A stretch of DNA of 64,000 bases, from assembly GCA_028276605.1 (NCBI GenBank), contig JAPYWC010000001.1:18779-82778 (forward strand). The letters are read 5' to 3'. The notes under the pieces are model-generated. The model was not told the DNA's origin. It worked only from the letters and a program-made list of their open reading frames with translations, and did not search any database. This stretch comes from Desulfurococcales archaeon. Its GTDB lineage: Archaea > Thermoproteota > Thermoprotei_A > Sulfolobales > Ignisphaeraceae. The translations under genes and the position numbers were made by a program. Of this stretch, positions 51,970 to 62,406 are shown in pieces; the first letter of the stretch is position 1, and the number at the start of each line of letters is the position of its first letter.

Positions 51970-52872
51970 CTACTTGTAGAATATTATGGATGCGTAACCC
52001 ACAACAATGTCTTCCTCTCCTGTAACCTCAGCTGAGTTATAGTACTTCAGAAGCTTTGCTCTTCCATTATTAAGACGAGTATACTCCATAGCTATGGCTA
52101 TTGCACCAAAACCGCATACAGTTCCATTATATTTCCTTATAAGTGAAAGGAATTTTCGAGTATCAAGTTCTACAATTGCATTTATATACTCCAAGTCAAG
52201 CTTCTTCACATTAGCCGCTATATTTGATGTGAATAATACGTAATCGTATACATAGCCGTGATGAGTAAAGTCGGAAGATGCTATGATTATTATATCTTTA
52301 TCTAGGGATGTAGATACAGAGTGAAGGGCTTTGGCAAATTCTGCTGCTTCTCTTTCGTCAATAGTCTTTACAACTATAGGGACAATTTTTACCTGATTAC
52401 CGTATATATATTGTAGGAAAGGTAGCTGCACCTCTATTGAATGTTCTCTTATGTGTGCAAGTGCGTCATCATCTAAAGCGGGGTACTCCTTCTTCAACCT
52501 ATCTATGAATTCTAGATCCACACCTATGTTACCTAATGGAGTTGCCCACTCTTTGAAGTATGTTGAAGTGGTTATATTTCCTCCGAATCCTGTATGATTC
52601 GTACCTATAATAACGACAGTTTCGACTTTAGGTTTATTCTCTGCAATCTCTTTGTAAAGCCAAGCTGCGCAAGCACCAGAATAATTATAACCTGCGTGAG
52701 GTGCTATACCTCCTATTACTTGAATTGACGGCTCCTTCTTTTTCGGTACATCGCCAGGACCAAACTTGGTATCCTTAAACGCTTTTTCAAGCTCTCTTAG
52801 AAGCGCATCTCGTTTAAATGGATAAAATCCCCATAATGCTGCTTGAGGTTCTCTAATAGTTATGTTGCTCAT
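51970..52872 (-). CDS. Memo family protein (AmmeMemoRadiSam system B)
   Basis: 300 residues. GGIAPHAGYNYSGACAAWL, IIGTNHTGFGG, EHSIEVQLPFLQYI and ASSDFTHHG form the extradiol-dioxygenase-like fold of Memo. It is often linked to AMMECR1 and a radical SAM enzyme; a possible C-terminus of the latter opens this window, but 51 kb away. Confidence 0.92.
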   Translation of the reverse strand: MSNITIREPQAALWGFYPFKRDALLRELEKAFKDTKFGPGDVPKKKEPSIQVIGGIAPHAGYNYSGACAAWLYKEIAENKPKVETVVIIGTNHTGFGGNITTSTYFKEWATPLGNIGVDLEFIDRLKKEYPALDDDALAHIREHSIEVQLPFLQYIYGNQVKIVPIVVKTIDEREAAEFAKALHSVSTSLDKDIIIIASSDFTHHGYVYDYVLFTSNIAANVKKLDLEYINAIVELDTRKFLSLIRKYNGTVCGFGAIAIAMEYTRLNNGRAKLLKYYNSAEVTGEEDIVVGYASIIFYK

Positions 52873-52899
52873 CTTTATTCGCCTCTACAATCCTCTATA

Positions 52900-53766
52900 T
52901 TAAAGTGTAGCAAGTATATTTAAATCCTCTTCTTTCAAGCATAACTTAGCTGCCTCAATGTCTTCAACTATGTGAGCTACATTCTCACTCTTTGTTAATG
53001 CGACTACATTAGGTCTTGAAGCAATGTATGATAAGGCTACTTGCGCCGGTGTAGCATTATACTTGCCTGCAATTTGAAGTATCATAGGATGTTTTAACGC
53101 GTTACCACGTTCAAGAGCTGTGCATGCTAATATCGTTATTCTGTTTTCAGATGAAAATGGGATTAAATCTTTCTCAATCCTTCTATTTAGTACGCTATAC
53201 CTGCTTTGTACCATACTTATTTCATACTTATGCAAAAAACTCATAATTGATACTATGTCCTTTAACTTAAAGTCTCCTAACCCAATATACCTTGCAAGTT
53301 CTTTATCAACAATAGCTTCCAAAGCTTTTGCTAACGTTTCTAGAGTTGTAAACTCAGAGTAGCCAGCAGGCATTATGACGTCAACATATGTTACACCCAT
53401 TCGACGTAGCTTTTGCTCTACTTTAAATATAGATGATTGTGGATCGGTTAACAGGGTAGGATCAACTCTAAATACTATAAAAACCTCCTCTCTCTTCACT
53501 TTGCTAAGAACTCTTCTGATAAGATCCATCGCTAATCCATATGCATAAAGATCGGATACCTCTATCAGACCTGCACCAAGCTCTATAGCCTTTAATAACG
53601 CTCTTTCAGCACTAACAAAATCCTTGATATTATATGTTCCGAAGCCTATAGATGGAATCTTTTCACCAGCTCTTCCTAGAACTTTTTTCTCTGAGCAGGT
53701 TTGATTTTGTTGTAGCATGTTTGGTCGCCGGCTATGAACTATGGATTGTAGTTTGGCGATTAACAT
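52900..53766 (-). CDS. Aldo/keto reductase family protein with a degenerate active site
   Basis: 288 residues, TIM-barrel AKR pattern (IPSIGFGTYNI, EVSDLYAYG, RRMGVTYVDVIM, ARYIGLGDF). The Asp and Tyr of the catalytic tetrad are present (EVSDLYAY), but the usual TK is FRV and the usual LxxxH position reads VIMPAGYSE, so Lys and His are missing. It may be a binding or regulatory protein, or an enzyme with altered chemistry. Confidence 0.8.
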   Translation of the reverse strand: MLIAKLQSIVHSRRPNMLQQNQTCSEKKVLGRAGEKIPSIGFGTYNIKDFVSAERALLKAIELGAGLIEVSDLYAYGLAMDLIRRVLSKVKREEVFIVFRVDPTLLTDPQSSIFKVEQKLRRMGVTYVDVIMPAGYSEFTTLETLAKALEAIVDKELARYIGLGDFKLKDIVSIMSFLHKYEISMVQSRYSVLNRRIEKDLIPFSSENRITILACTALERGNALKHPMILQIAGKYNATPAQVALSYIASRPNVVALTKSENVAHIVEDIEAAKLCLKEEDLNILATL

Positions 53767-53779
53767 TTTCTAAATTACA

Positions 53780-54031
53780 TTATCCTCCTAAAGCGAGTGG
53801 ATAAATCTCTATTTGATCGCATTCCTTAGGAATTGGGTCGTCTAAATAAAGCATAGTGTTATCGCAAATAACTAGGACTTCTGAAGCATCAATATTAAAC
53901 TTTATTTTTGTAGCTAGCAAGTTAATAATTCTTCTAATGCTATCCCCTTCACCAGTTTCAATTTCCACTACATCTCTTGTTATTCCTCTAAATCCCTTAA
54001 TCCTAATCGTAATTTTCTTACCTTGGCTCAT
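53780..54031 (-). CDS. ThiS/MoaD/SAMP-like ubiquitin-fold protein
   Basis: 83 residues, beta-grasp, ending IYPLALGG with a free C-terminal Gly-Gly. Could be a sulfur carrier or a SAMP-like modifier. It overlaps neither neighbour but lies 13 bases from the aldo/keto reductase gene on the same strand. Confidence 0.75.
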   Translation of the reverse strand: MSQGKKITIRIKGFRGITRDVVEIETGEGDSIRRIINLLATKIKFNIDASEVLVICDNTMLYLDDPIPKECDQIEIYPLALGG

Positions 54032-54052
54032 AACATCTCAACGCTGTTTACC

Positions 54053-54952
54053 TTAATGTACAATACTATTTAAAAATTGGTTAACTAAATTAATGATATC
54101 GTTATAGCTCAGCCTAAGTGGATTATCAATTAAGGGCTTTGCGTTTTTCAGTAATATCCACACATTATGGTCGTCTCTAGAATTCAGTAATTGGAGTAGA
54201 GCCTTCTCATGTTTGTTAAGGTGCGATTCAATAAGTTTAGCAGCATCGATGGTTACAATGAAGCTTATTTTTAGGTTCTTTGAGGTGTGGAGCGAGAGGA
54301 TATGGTTATACACTTCGTTGTCTTGAAGCTCCTCTAAGTCTACGGCGACAGCCGTATTCGTTGTCTCGCTCAGCATCATATTAATTACTTTTTCAGGTAT
54401 TCTACGTAAATTCTTTATGTAAATAATAGTTAGGCTCTCTTTGCAGGCTTCAGCAATGTAATTGTAAGCTTCAGCAACGAAGATGTCTTTATAACTATAC
54501 TTAAACGTGCCATTTTCATCGACTATCTTGTGAAGCGTTGTTTCGGAAACTATCAAAGCTTGGGGCTTTTCTTTACAATATGATGATAGAATGTTGTGCT
54601 CAAGAAATATAAATATTGAGATCTTACCAGGTTGCTCGATTATTGGCTTATCTAAGAAATACGTATTTTCGCCTAGCTCAAAGAAGCTCGGAATAACAAA
54701 TGCTTTACAAAGGCTTTTCCATTCATCAAAGCTGTAAGTATATGTGTTGTTGAGTATATCCTCAACTACTTCAAGTCTAAGTGTGATTCGATTTCCCTCT
54801 TGACTTAGTATTCCACGGTTTCTCCTTAATGTATCAATGTAAAACTGTATTATGTTATCTGTAAATGGGCATGTAAAGGTTAGTTTAAGACTTCTTGAAA
54901 TACTCATTGAAATGCCTTCCAACATTCCTACATATATTACGTTGCTTATCAT
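54053..54952 (-). CDS. Hypothetical protein, 299 aa
   Basis: No family recognised. Strand-helix alternation and a LIVSETTLHKIVDENG-like middle; the second half (AVAVDLEELQDNEVYNHIL, ISFIVTIDAAKLIE) has a P-loop-like alpha/beta character without a Walker A. The gap upstream holds a box C/D RNA on the opposite strand. Confidence 0.5.
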   Translation of the reverse strand: MISNVIYVGMLEGISMSISRSLKLTFTCPFTDNIIQFYIDTLRRNRGILSQEGNRITLRLEVVEDILNNTYTYSFDEWKSLCKAFVIPSFFELGENTYFLDKPIIEQPGKISIFIFLEHNILSSYCKEKPQALIVSETTLHKIVDENGTFKYSYKDIFVAEAYNYIAEACKESLTIIYIKNLRRIPEKVINMMLSETTNTAVAVDLEELQDNEVYNHILSLHTSKNLKISFIVTIDAAKLIESHLNKHEKALLQLLNSRDDHNVWILLKNAKPLIDNPLRLSYNDIINLVNQFLNSIVH

Positions 54953-55074
54953 TGATTAGCACCTAATAGCTAGTTTTCAAAGCTCACTCCAAAAAACGTC
55001 TTAAAGGTCTGAGAATTGCAAGAAAAGTTATTTTAGCCTTTTCATAACTATTGAACTAAGCAGTAGTTAAAGGT

Positions 55075-55131
55075 ATGATGATGCGCTAACCGCTGAAGCA
55101 TGATTTGTGTGATGAGTTTGAACCTCGCTGA
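55075..55131 (+). ncRNA. Box C/D guide RNA with tRNA-like targets
   Basis: C ATGATGA (55075-55081), 11-nt guide TGCGCTAACCG, D' CTGA (55093-55096), a 12-nt spacer, C' GTGATGA (55109-55115), 12-nt guide GTTTGAACCTCG, D CTGA (55128-55131). The D guide is complementary to CGAGGUUCAAAC, the form of a tRNA T-arm; the D' guide to CGGUUAGCGCA, like a D-arm. It ends 6 bases before the convergent gene at 55138. Confidence 0.85.
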
Positions 55132-55137
55132 GAATAT

Positions 55138-56157
55138 TTAGATAAAGGTGACATTAACTTTATTGTTGATTTTCTGAAGCTCTATGATTATTGGTGAGAT
55201 CCACGTTCTTCTACTGCTTACTGAGCCAAGTTCAGCAACAGTATTATGTGTTGTAATTATGGTTACAACCCTCAATGTTTTTGCTAGTGGTGCGAGAAGT
55301 TTTGCTAATTGAATTATCTTTTCTTCTGAAGCCTCAAATAACCAAACATAGGTATAGTTGTCTTTGTGAAGGAATTGAATTAATGAGCTCCAATATTCTA
55401 TATATAGTTTACTTGTATGTTTGTGAAGATAATTAAAAGCCTTTTCTACTAATTCAACTTCATCATTGAATGTATACTTGGAACTAGCCTTTGGATTGAT
55501 GCACAGAAGTGGATTGCAATAATAGTTAGGGCTTTCACGGCCTTCTACAGGGCTTACTATATGAGTGTTTGCGGGTAATTCTTTGTTTTCCTCTACCAAT
55601 ACTGGATATCCAAGAAATTGAAGCAGTTCAACGTCTTTGCATTTAGCATTATTCATTAGTGTATCGTATCTAGATGAAATTATTATTGGTATGAAATCAA
55701 GTAGAATACGCCACATAGTTTCGTAATCATAGTACACGTAGTACTCTAATTCAATGTTGTTATGAGATTTTAATAAATATTTAAGCTCCTTAAGCATTAT
55801 AGCTACGTACGACTTCATATCATTAAGTAGCTCATCAACTTTGTCAGGAGCCTTAGCTCTTTTTCTCTTTACTAGAATAAAGATCGAATTGGTTATGACA
55901 AAAGCGTTAAGAAGTTGAGCAAGGTAATGAGCAGGGCCCAGCGGTGGTGTAATTAAGCAGAGATCATGATTTAATGTATTAAGGATTGAAATGTACTTTC
56001 TTAAGATCTTTGCAAGTTTCGTAAGATCTTCGAGATCCCTTACTATGAAAACCTTGAAAGTGCTAAAGATGTTATTTACCATTTTACCTTTTTGTAATGT
56101 GTTTACTAATGCAATATTAGAGCTTGTGAGCAACATCCTTATGATATGGTGTGTCAA
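55138..56157 (-). CDS. Hypothetical protein, 339 aa
   Basis: No family recognised. LYIEYWSSLIQFLHK and EEKIIQLAKLLAPLAKTLRVV are helical; the end (ELGSVSSRRTWISPIIIELQK) is strand-rich. The ATG at codon 26 is another start. The first gene is on the same strand, 185 bases downstream at 54952, so the two may be functionally linked. Confidence 0.5.
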   Translation of the reverse strand: MTHHIIRMLLTSSNIALVNTLQKGKMVNNIFSTFKVFIVRDLEDLTKLAKILRKYISILNTLNHDLCLITPPLGPAHYLAQLLNAFVITNSIFILVKRKRAKAPDKVDELLNDMKSYVAIMLKELKYLLKSHNNIELEYYVYYDYETMWRILLDFIPIIISSRYDTLMNNAKCKDVELLQFLGYPVLVEENKELPANTHIVSPVEGRESPNYYCNPLLCINPKASSKYTFNDEVELVEKAFNYLHKHTSKLYIEYWSSLIQFLHKDNYTYVWLFEASEEKIIQLAKLLAPLAKTLRVVTIITTHNTVAELGSVSSRRTWISPIIIELQKINNKVNVTFI

Positions 56158-56256
56158 TAGCCCCCTATTTGAAACACTGTGTTATAAGATGTAACTACAG
56201 TCATCTTAATTAGATTATTAATGCCAAGACTGTGCTATTCAGCTACTCTTCTCTCA

Positions 56257-57093
56257 CTATATTCCGTGGAAGGCAAAAGCGAGAAGACCTGCAAACACAG
56301 CTATTTTCAATTCGCGTGTTGCTCTCAGGGCTTTTTTAGGCATTAGATTTCGTGATATTATGAGAGAATGCACAACTATAGCATCGACTACAAGTGCTAA
56401 CGTTGTGTAAATCAAGCCATAGCCATATAGAGCTACGGGTAACAAGCTAAGGGATATGAGGAAAGCAAAAACAATTAATGATGCTATATAAGCAGTTTGA
56501 GGTCCGTAAACAGTTGCTAAGGTTGCAACGCCAAACTTTTTATCGCCTTCAACATCTTCAACACTCTTCAGAAACTCGCGTCCTAAATTGAATAGGAATG
56601 CGTAGATTGTTGCAATAATACTATGTATTGTGATTTTGTATGCTGTTGCGCCGAATAATATTGCTAACGCGGCGAGGAATGCTATTATCATGTTATTCAG
56701 GATCAGCACTTTCTTCAGCTTGTATGAATAAAGGAATGCAAGTGCAGATGCCAAAACAGCTATAAATCCTTGCTCTAGGCCCACTGTAAATGCAAGCGTT
56801 GTTCCCACTATAAAGAAAGCTATTGAGGCGTAGAAAGCCTCATTAGGTTTTATTAAGCCGGAAGGTATGGGGCGCCAAGGCTTATTAATAGCATCGATAT
56901 CGCGATCATAATAATCATTTATTATGTTGCCACCACCACCAATGAAAAAAGCTATAGCAAAAAGCTTAATCATATCGGAAATCCTATGGCCTCCCCCTAA
57001 AATGTAGCCAATTACCGCAGCAATTCCCAAAGCTATTGAGTTCCCTATTCTAATTATATTAAACCAGGCAAGTATTTTTGATTTTGAAAGCAT
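56257..57093 (-). CDS. UbiA-type digeranylgeranylglyceryl phosphate synthase
   Basis: 278 residues. Two Asp-rich prenyl-diphosphate sites: NDYYDRDIDAINKPWRP and DVEGDKKFG. It adds the second geranylgeranyl chain in archaeal ether lipids. Eight or more hydrophobic segments. It follows the reductase gene by 12 bases, one operon. Confidence 0.88.
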   Translation of the reverse strand: MLSKSKILAWFNIIRIGNSIALGIAAVIGYILGGGHRISDMIKLFAIAFFIGGGGNIINDYYDRDIDAINKPWRPIPSGLIKPNEAFYASIAFFIVGTTLAFTVGLEQGFIAVLASALAFLYSYKLKKVLILNNMIIAFLAALAILFGATAYKITIHSIIATIYAFLFNLGREFLKSVEDVEGDKKFGVATLATVYGPQTAYIASLIVFAFLISLSLLPVALYGYGLIYTTLALVVDAIVVHSLIISRNLMPKKALRATRELKIAVFAGLLAFAFHGI

Positions 57094-57105
57094 TGTAGTG
57101 ATTCC

Positions 57106-58470
57106 TCATCGCATCTCGGTGTTGAGCCATTCAATGTACTCATTAAAGAATGAACGCTCTAATTCACGCCAACGTAAGTACTCTGCCGGTGTTTGTGGAA
57201 AGTTTAGGTAGAGGTCTCTAGCTCTATCCATGTATTGTTTAAGCCTATAGAGCTTCATTAGGAATCTTGGCCTCGAGATCGATGATGCAAAGGATTTGAT
57301 GCGTTCGATTATCGATATGCTTAGCAAACCTTTGGAACCCATGTCATACACTTCTTTTCCACTTATCAGCCCAGATCGAAATACAAAGTTTAATTCTTCG
57401 TTTGTCATTCTCTGTAAGAACATTCGGAGAACATCTAACGATGCTTGTTTAGCGCCATACGCTTTATGGTATCTTATGTGATAAGGCCAAAGGTTCTCTA
57501 GGTTTGCCTCACCTTTCTCAAGTGCTTCAACTATCACTTCACTCGCAATCTTTGCGCTAAGCATGGCAGACCCTATACCACCTCCATGTACTGGATTGGC
57601 TGTAGCTGCAGCATCGCCTACAGCTATGAAACCATTCCAAACCATGCATGGTATAGGTCTTCTCGTAGGCACTAAGCCTCCACCGCGGTGAAGTACACGT
57701 GTAATCCTATTCTTTAACCTCTCTAAAATATACCTTCTGTAATTTTCTATAGGATTGGGGTTTCCATCTTTCCACTGAACTCCGAGACCTATATTATAAA
57801 TTCCTTTTCCTTTCGGAAATATCCACCAATACCCACCAGGCGCTATTTCAACATTTAGATACACATATGCAAATCTCTGGTCAATATCTATATCTCCTTC
57901 TACAACCTCTCTATAGGTTACATTATAATCTTCTTTAGGTACGGGTTCTGAAACCCACCATTCTGGCGGTAGGCTTCTTCTCACAACAGCGGGAGCTCCA
58001 GAAGCGTCCATGACAACCTTTCCGTACAAAACTTTCCTAAACCCATTTTTGTCTCTAACCTCAACACCTACAACTTTAGATCCACTTATAACAGGCTTAA
58101 CAAATGAGTGCTCAAGATACATCTCTGCACCTGCATTAACAGCCATTCTATACAATCTAACGCCAAAGTTTCTCCTATTCAGGGAGTAACCCTTGCCCCA
58201 AACATTGATTATATGCTTCTCATCAGGCGAAACTACGGCAACACCATCATACTCATGATCTTTATCAAATCCATCAATAGGAGGCTCTAACCCAATCTCG
58301 TTAAAGTGATGAGCGCCAATTGCATCAGCACAAACTTTTTCGCCTATTGTATTTTCATTTTTCATCTCTATTAAGGCAACCTTTAACCCACTCTTAGCTA
58401 AAAGATATGAAGCAAAGAGACCTGCTACTCCTCCACCAACAATGACAGCATCATAGCTCAATTTTAGCAC
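57106..58470 (-). CDS. Digeranylgeranylglycerophospholipid reductase
   Basis: 454-residue FAD enzyme of the geranylgeranyl reductase family that saturates lipid isoprenoid chains. Rossmann motif VIVGGGVAGLFASYLLAKSG, then GDAAATANPVHGGG for FAD binding. It lies just before the UbiA gene, consistent with ether-lipid synthesis. Confidence 0.9.
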   Translation of the reverse strand: MLKLSYDAVIVGGGVAGLFASYLLAKSGLKVALIEMKNENTIGEKVCADAIGAHHFNEIGLEPPIDGFDKDHEYDGVAVVSPDEKHIINVWGKGYSLNRRNFGVRLYRMAVNAGAEMYLEHSFVKPVISGSKVVGVEVRDKNGFRKVLYGKVVMDASGAPAVVRRSLPPEWWVSEPVPKEDYNVTYREVVEGDIDIDQRFAYVYLNVEIAPGGYWWIFPKGKGIYNIGLGVQWKDGNPNPIENYRRYILERLKNRITRVLHRGGGLVPTRRPIPCMVWNGFIAVGDAAATANPVHGGGIGSAMLSAKIASEVIVEALEKGEANLENLWPYHIRYHKAYGAKQASLDVLRMFLQRMTNEELNFVFRSGLISGKEVYDMGSKGLLSISIIERIKSFASSISRPRFLMKLYRLKQYMDRARDLYLNFPQTPAEYLRWRELERSFFNEYIEWLNTEMR

Positions 58471-58554
58471 CTCAACATGTAATAGGCCTTAACTTAAGAC
58501 TCAGGTAATAAGGGTAATATAAAGCTTTGCTTCAAGATCTAATGAAAGCGATAA

Positions 58555-59652
58555 TTAAAGTTTTCTTAGTGAGCATATGAAGTATCCCTCCATTGAATGC
58601 TTATGTGGCCATACTCTAATGCAGTTCTTCGTGCTGTGTTCAAACTCTAATCTATGGAATCTTTGTATACCGTTAGACCAGTAATTAAACAATGGAGGTT
58701 CGACTTTGACGTAATCAATCAATTGAAGAACTTTTGTGATAACATACTCGTTTTCCTCTGGTGCAATGCTACATGTTGTGTACACTATTCTACCGCCTTC
58801 TTTAGCGAGCTCAATACCTGCAAGAAGAAGCTTTATTTCTCGTTCAACAAGGTATGCCAAGTCTTTAATGCTCGTTTTAGTCTTCCTACTAGGATCAAAC
58901 ATTATACCTCCTTCACCACTGCAAGGTGCGTCAACTAATACATAGTCAAACTTAGTCTTCAGTTTTTTAGGCAGTTCAACACCGTCCTCATTAAGAACAG
59001 CGTAGGAACGAAAGCCCATCCTTATGAGATGCGAAAGTAGGGAAGCAATACGTCTTGTGGATATATCGTTTGCTACCAGCAATCCTTGATCGCTCATTAA
59101 TAGTAACATGTGTACTGATTTCCCTCCTGGAGCTGCACATAAGTCGAGAGCTATAGAACCTGGTTGCGGATTTAATATGAGAGGGGGTATTAGCGATGCT
59201 CTATCTCTGTAAACATAATAATATCCTTTAAGGTATTCATGGGTTGAACCTATTGTTGGGGTTTGTGGAGCGGAGGAAACCATAAAGCAGTGGGGACACC
59301 AAGTAATATCCTCAACAACGAAACCTAAATCTGCAAGTTTTTGCTTTAAATATTTGCACTCGACTCGAGTGTAATTGCAGAGTATTGCAGGCCTTTTTTT
59401 GAATTCTTCAAATGCTTTCAGAAGTTCTAGAGTTTCATCGTAACCTAAGATATGTAAGTACCTCTCAATAATGTATGGCCTATAACCATATTTCTTTGCT
59501 AGTGCAAATGCGTCTGGAGATGAAGGCTCTATATAGATATCCTTCAGTATCTCATTAACAGAAATCGATGAAAGTAATTTGCTAAATTGTGTATCAGATG
59601 CGGGTTCATAGCTCATCGCTTTTGCTCGCACCTTGTAAGCCTCATCATACAA
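58555..59652 (-). CDS. RNA cytosine-C5 methyltransferase (NSUN/RsmB type)
   Basis: 365 residues. SAM loop LDLCAAPGGKS, motif IV DAPCSGEGG with the catalytic Cys and motif VI TTCSIAPEENE with the second Cys. Target (tRNA or rRNA) not determined. The N-terminal part (about 1-110) has no motif I recognise. Confidence 0.9.
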   Translation of the reverse strand: MYDEAYKVRAKAMSYEPASDTQFSKLLSSISVNEILKDIYIEPSSPDAFALAKKYGYRPYIIERYLHILGYDETLELLKAFEEFKKRPAILCNYTRVECKYLKQKLADLGFVVEDITWCPHCFMVSSAPQTPTIGSTHEYLKGYYYVYRDRASLIPPLILNPQPGSIALDLCAAPGGKSVHMLLLMSDQGLLVANDISTRRIASLLSHLIRMGFRSYAVLNEDGVELPKKLKTKFDYVLVDAPCSGEGGIMFDPSRKTKTSIKDLAYLVEREIKLLLAGIELAKEGGRIVYTTCSIAPEENEYVITKVLQLIDYVKVEPPLFNYWSNGIQRFHRLEFEHSTKNCIRVWPHKHSMEGYFICSLRKL

Positions 59653-59759
59653 CGCTATTAGTAACTACTGCTAAACTTTTTTATTTGTTTTACTTCATTT
59701 TATTTAATTGATTTTATTTGACCCTAATTGCTTAAATTGATAAAGGGAAAGAGAATTAC

Positions 59760-61634
<1,875 letters not shown>

Positions 61635-61928
61635 TTGCTGGTGAATGTAAAGGTGTACACAAATACATTGATATTGATAATGATACTGATTGTTGGGGCA
61701 TTTATAATCTCAAGGATTAATTACATGTATTTTGAGAAGAGGAAAACCAAGGCAGGTCATGGTGAAGCAATGGAGGAAAGCACTTTTAAATCTGCTAAAG
61801 GGTATGCTTACAGTCTTGATCTTGGCAACTCTATAGTTCTTATAGCAGTAATAGAGAAGGGTGAAAAAGTATCAGAGCTCAAAAATCCTTTATATGATTT
61901 AGAGAAAGTGATTGTAAGGATTGTTTAA
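61635..61928 (+). CDS. Small hypothetical protein with one N-terminal membrane helix
   Basis: 97 residues; helix at about 10-30 (ILIMILIVGAFIISRINY), then a soluble region (YAYSLDLGNSIVLIAVIEKG). TTG start; an ATG lies further in. Function unknown. Confidence 0.55.
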   Translation: MLVNVKVYTNTLILIMILIVGAFIISRINYMYFEKRKTKAGHGEAMEESTFKSAKGYAYSLDLGNSIVLIAVIEKGEKVSELKNPLYDLEKVIVRIV

Positions 61929-61969
61929 GATTTTAAAAGCTTATTGAAATGATAAATCTTTATAGACAT

Positions 61970-62221
61970 TCACGTTTTTCGTGTGTAGATCTCTTCTCCG
62001 CATTTTACAATCTTAATGACACGATGTATTGGAATAGCTGTGACGTTTTCACCGCTCTTTACATAAACATAGTTATTATCTACACGTAATATATTAGTAA
62101 ATGGTATCTCCTTATACCCTATGGGGTTGACTCTATCTGTTATAATTAGCTGATACTTTTCTAGCTCTTTCCTTTCTTTAGTAGTCCACAATATCTTATT
62201 TATCGCATCTTTTATTCTCAT
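61970..62221 (-). CDS. DUF504 (UPF0248) family protein
   Basis: 83 residues; the family pattern KDAINKILW at the start and IPIHRVIKI near the end are seen. Such proteins are often found with RNA or tRNA processing genes; function is unknown. Confidence 0.7.
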   Translation of the reverse strand: MRIKDAINKILWTTKERKELEKYQLIITDRVNPIGYKEIPFTNILRVDNNYVYVKSGENVTAIPIHRVIKIVKCGEEIYTRKT

Positions 62222-62406
62222 TATAAACTCATCTCACTGCATTACATCAACTCTTCTCCTAAAATCTTAACCTTTTTAATTTAAGGATTGCGTAGTAAAG
62301 TTAAAATTCTTATGTAAGCTAATGTATGTAATACTCGCTTTCTATAGTTACACCATAAGGTAATTTAAACCTCTCTTTTGGTTCAAATTTAATGAGGTAT
62401 GGATAT

